From Ochotona curzoniae (Eukaryota > Chordata > Mammalia > Lagomorpha > Ochotonidae), in the NCBI RefSeq assembly GCF_017591425.1, contig NW_024465777.1, positions 5,952,001 through 6,016,000 on the forward strand: a stretch of 64,000 bases of DNA, written 5' to 3'. Of this stretch, positions 63,985 through 64,000 are shown piece after piece. The first letter of the stretch is position 1. Every line of letters begins with the position of its first letter. The notes under the pieces were generated by a model. It did not search any database, was not told the origin of the DNA, and was given only the letters and a program-made list of their open reading frames with translations. The position numbers and the translations under genes were made by a program.

Positions 63985-64000
63985 TGGGTATTTCTTGTTC

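Overview
This is a stretch of mammalian nuclear DNA, almost certainly from a lagomorph and most likely a pika (Ochotona). The evidence is more than 80 copies of a tRNA-derived SINE, the lagomorph C-repeat or CSINE. The head resembles a tRNA gene with a B-box-like GGTTCTAATCC. The body carries the CTGCTTGTGGCC and GGGAAAGCAGT blocks. The tail is TGACTTTCCAATAAAAATAAATAAATCTT-like, a form I associate with pika rather than rabbit. Species assignment is inference, because no species-specific gene was compared.

Only one protein-coding gene is complete: MED18, plus strand, coding exons 5588-5660 and 6927-7480. They join in frame to 208 codons plus stop, the usual MED18 length. It starts from a CpG-rich promoter near 4.4-4.9 kb. 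A second CpG island at about 43.4-44.1 kb lies 39 kb downstream. In human the next gene on the same strand is PHACTR4 at about that distance, so I read the island as the PHACTR4 promoter and non-coding first exon by synteny, and 44-64 kb as its first intron. I saw no PHACTR4 coding exon.

Two retrocopied genes are broken: an RPL23A processed pseudogene (503-960, minus) and a short NDUFB1-like retrocopy (50612-50790, minus). The second lies inside a 17-bp target-site duplication and has a CT-rich (expanded A-tail) end.

The rest is mostly repeats laid down in layers. Ancient mammalian repeats (MIR, L2, old L1, a hAT fossil) lie at the bottom, then older CSINE and CSINE3-like copies, then pika-type CSINEs. 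Many younger SINEs sit inside older ones with clear target-site duplications (0.13, 11.5, 14.1, 15.3, 23.4, 40.3 and 48.3 kb; also a SINE in a MIR at 33.05 kb). The most unusual component is a GC-rich, non-coding retroposon family built from degenerate units spaced roughly 55-80 bp. It is seen at 8.92-10.18 kb with a perfect 14-bp target-site duplication and an A-tail, at 17.9-19.1 kb inverted, at 54.4-57.96 kb in its longest form, and as related fragments at 39.5-40.26, 51.5-51.8 and 63.6-63.9 kb. I cannot match it to a named family from memory. It is the best candidate here for something poorly described.

SINE labels used below: 'pika-type' = young CSINE with the tail above; 'GTGGCGCAGTGG subfamily' = a young subgroup with that head; 'older CSINE' = diverged, with a TTTCAAATAAATAAATCTT-like tail; 'CSINE3-like' = a more diverged group with a GCATTTGGTCTAGTGGTTAAG-like head or its remains. 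Boundaries of older copies are good to about 10-20 bases.
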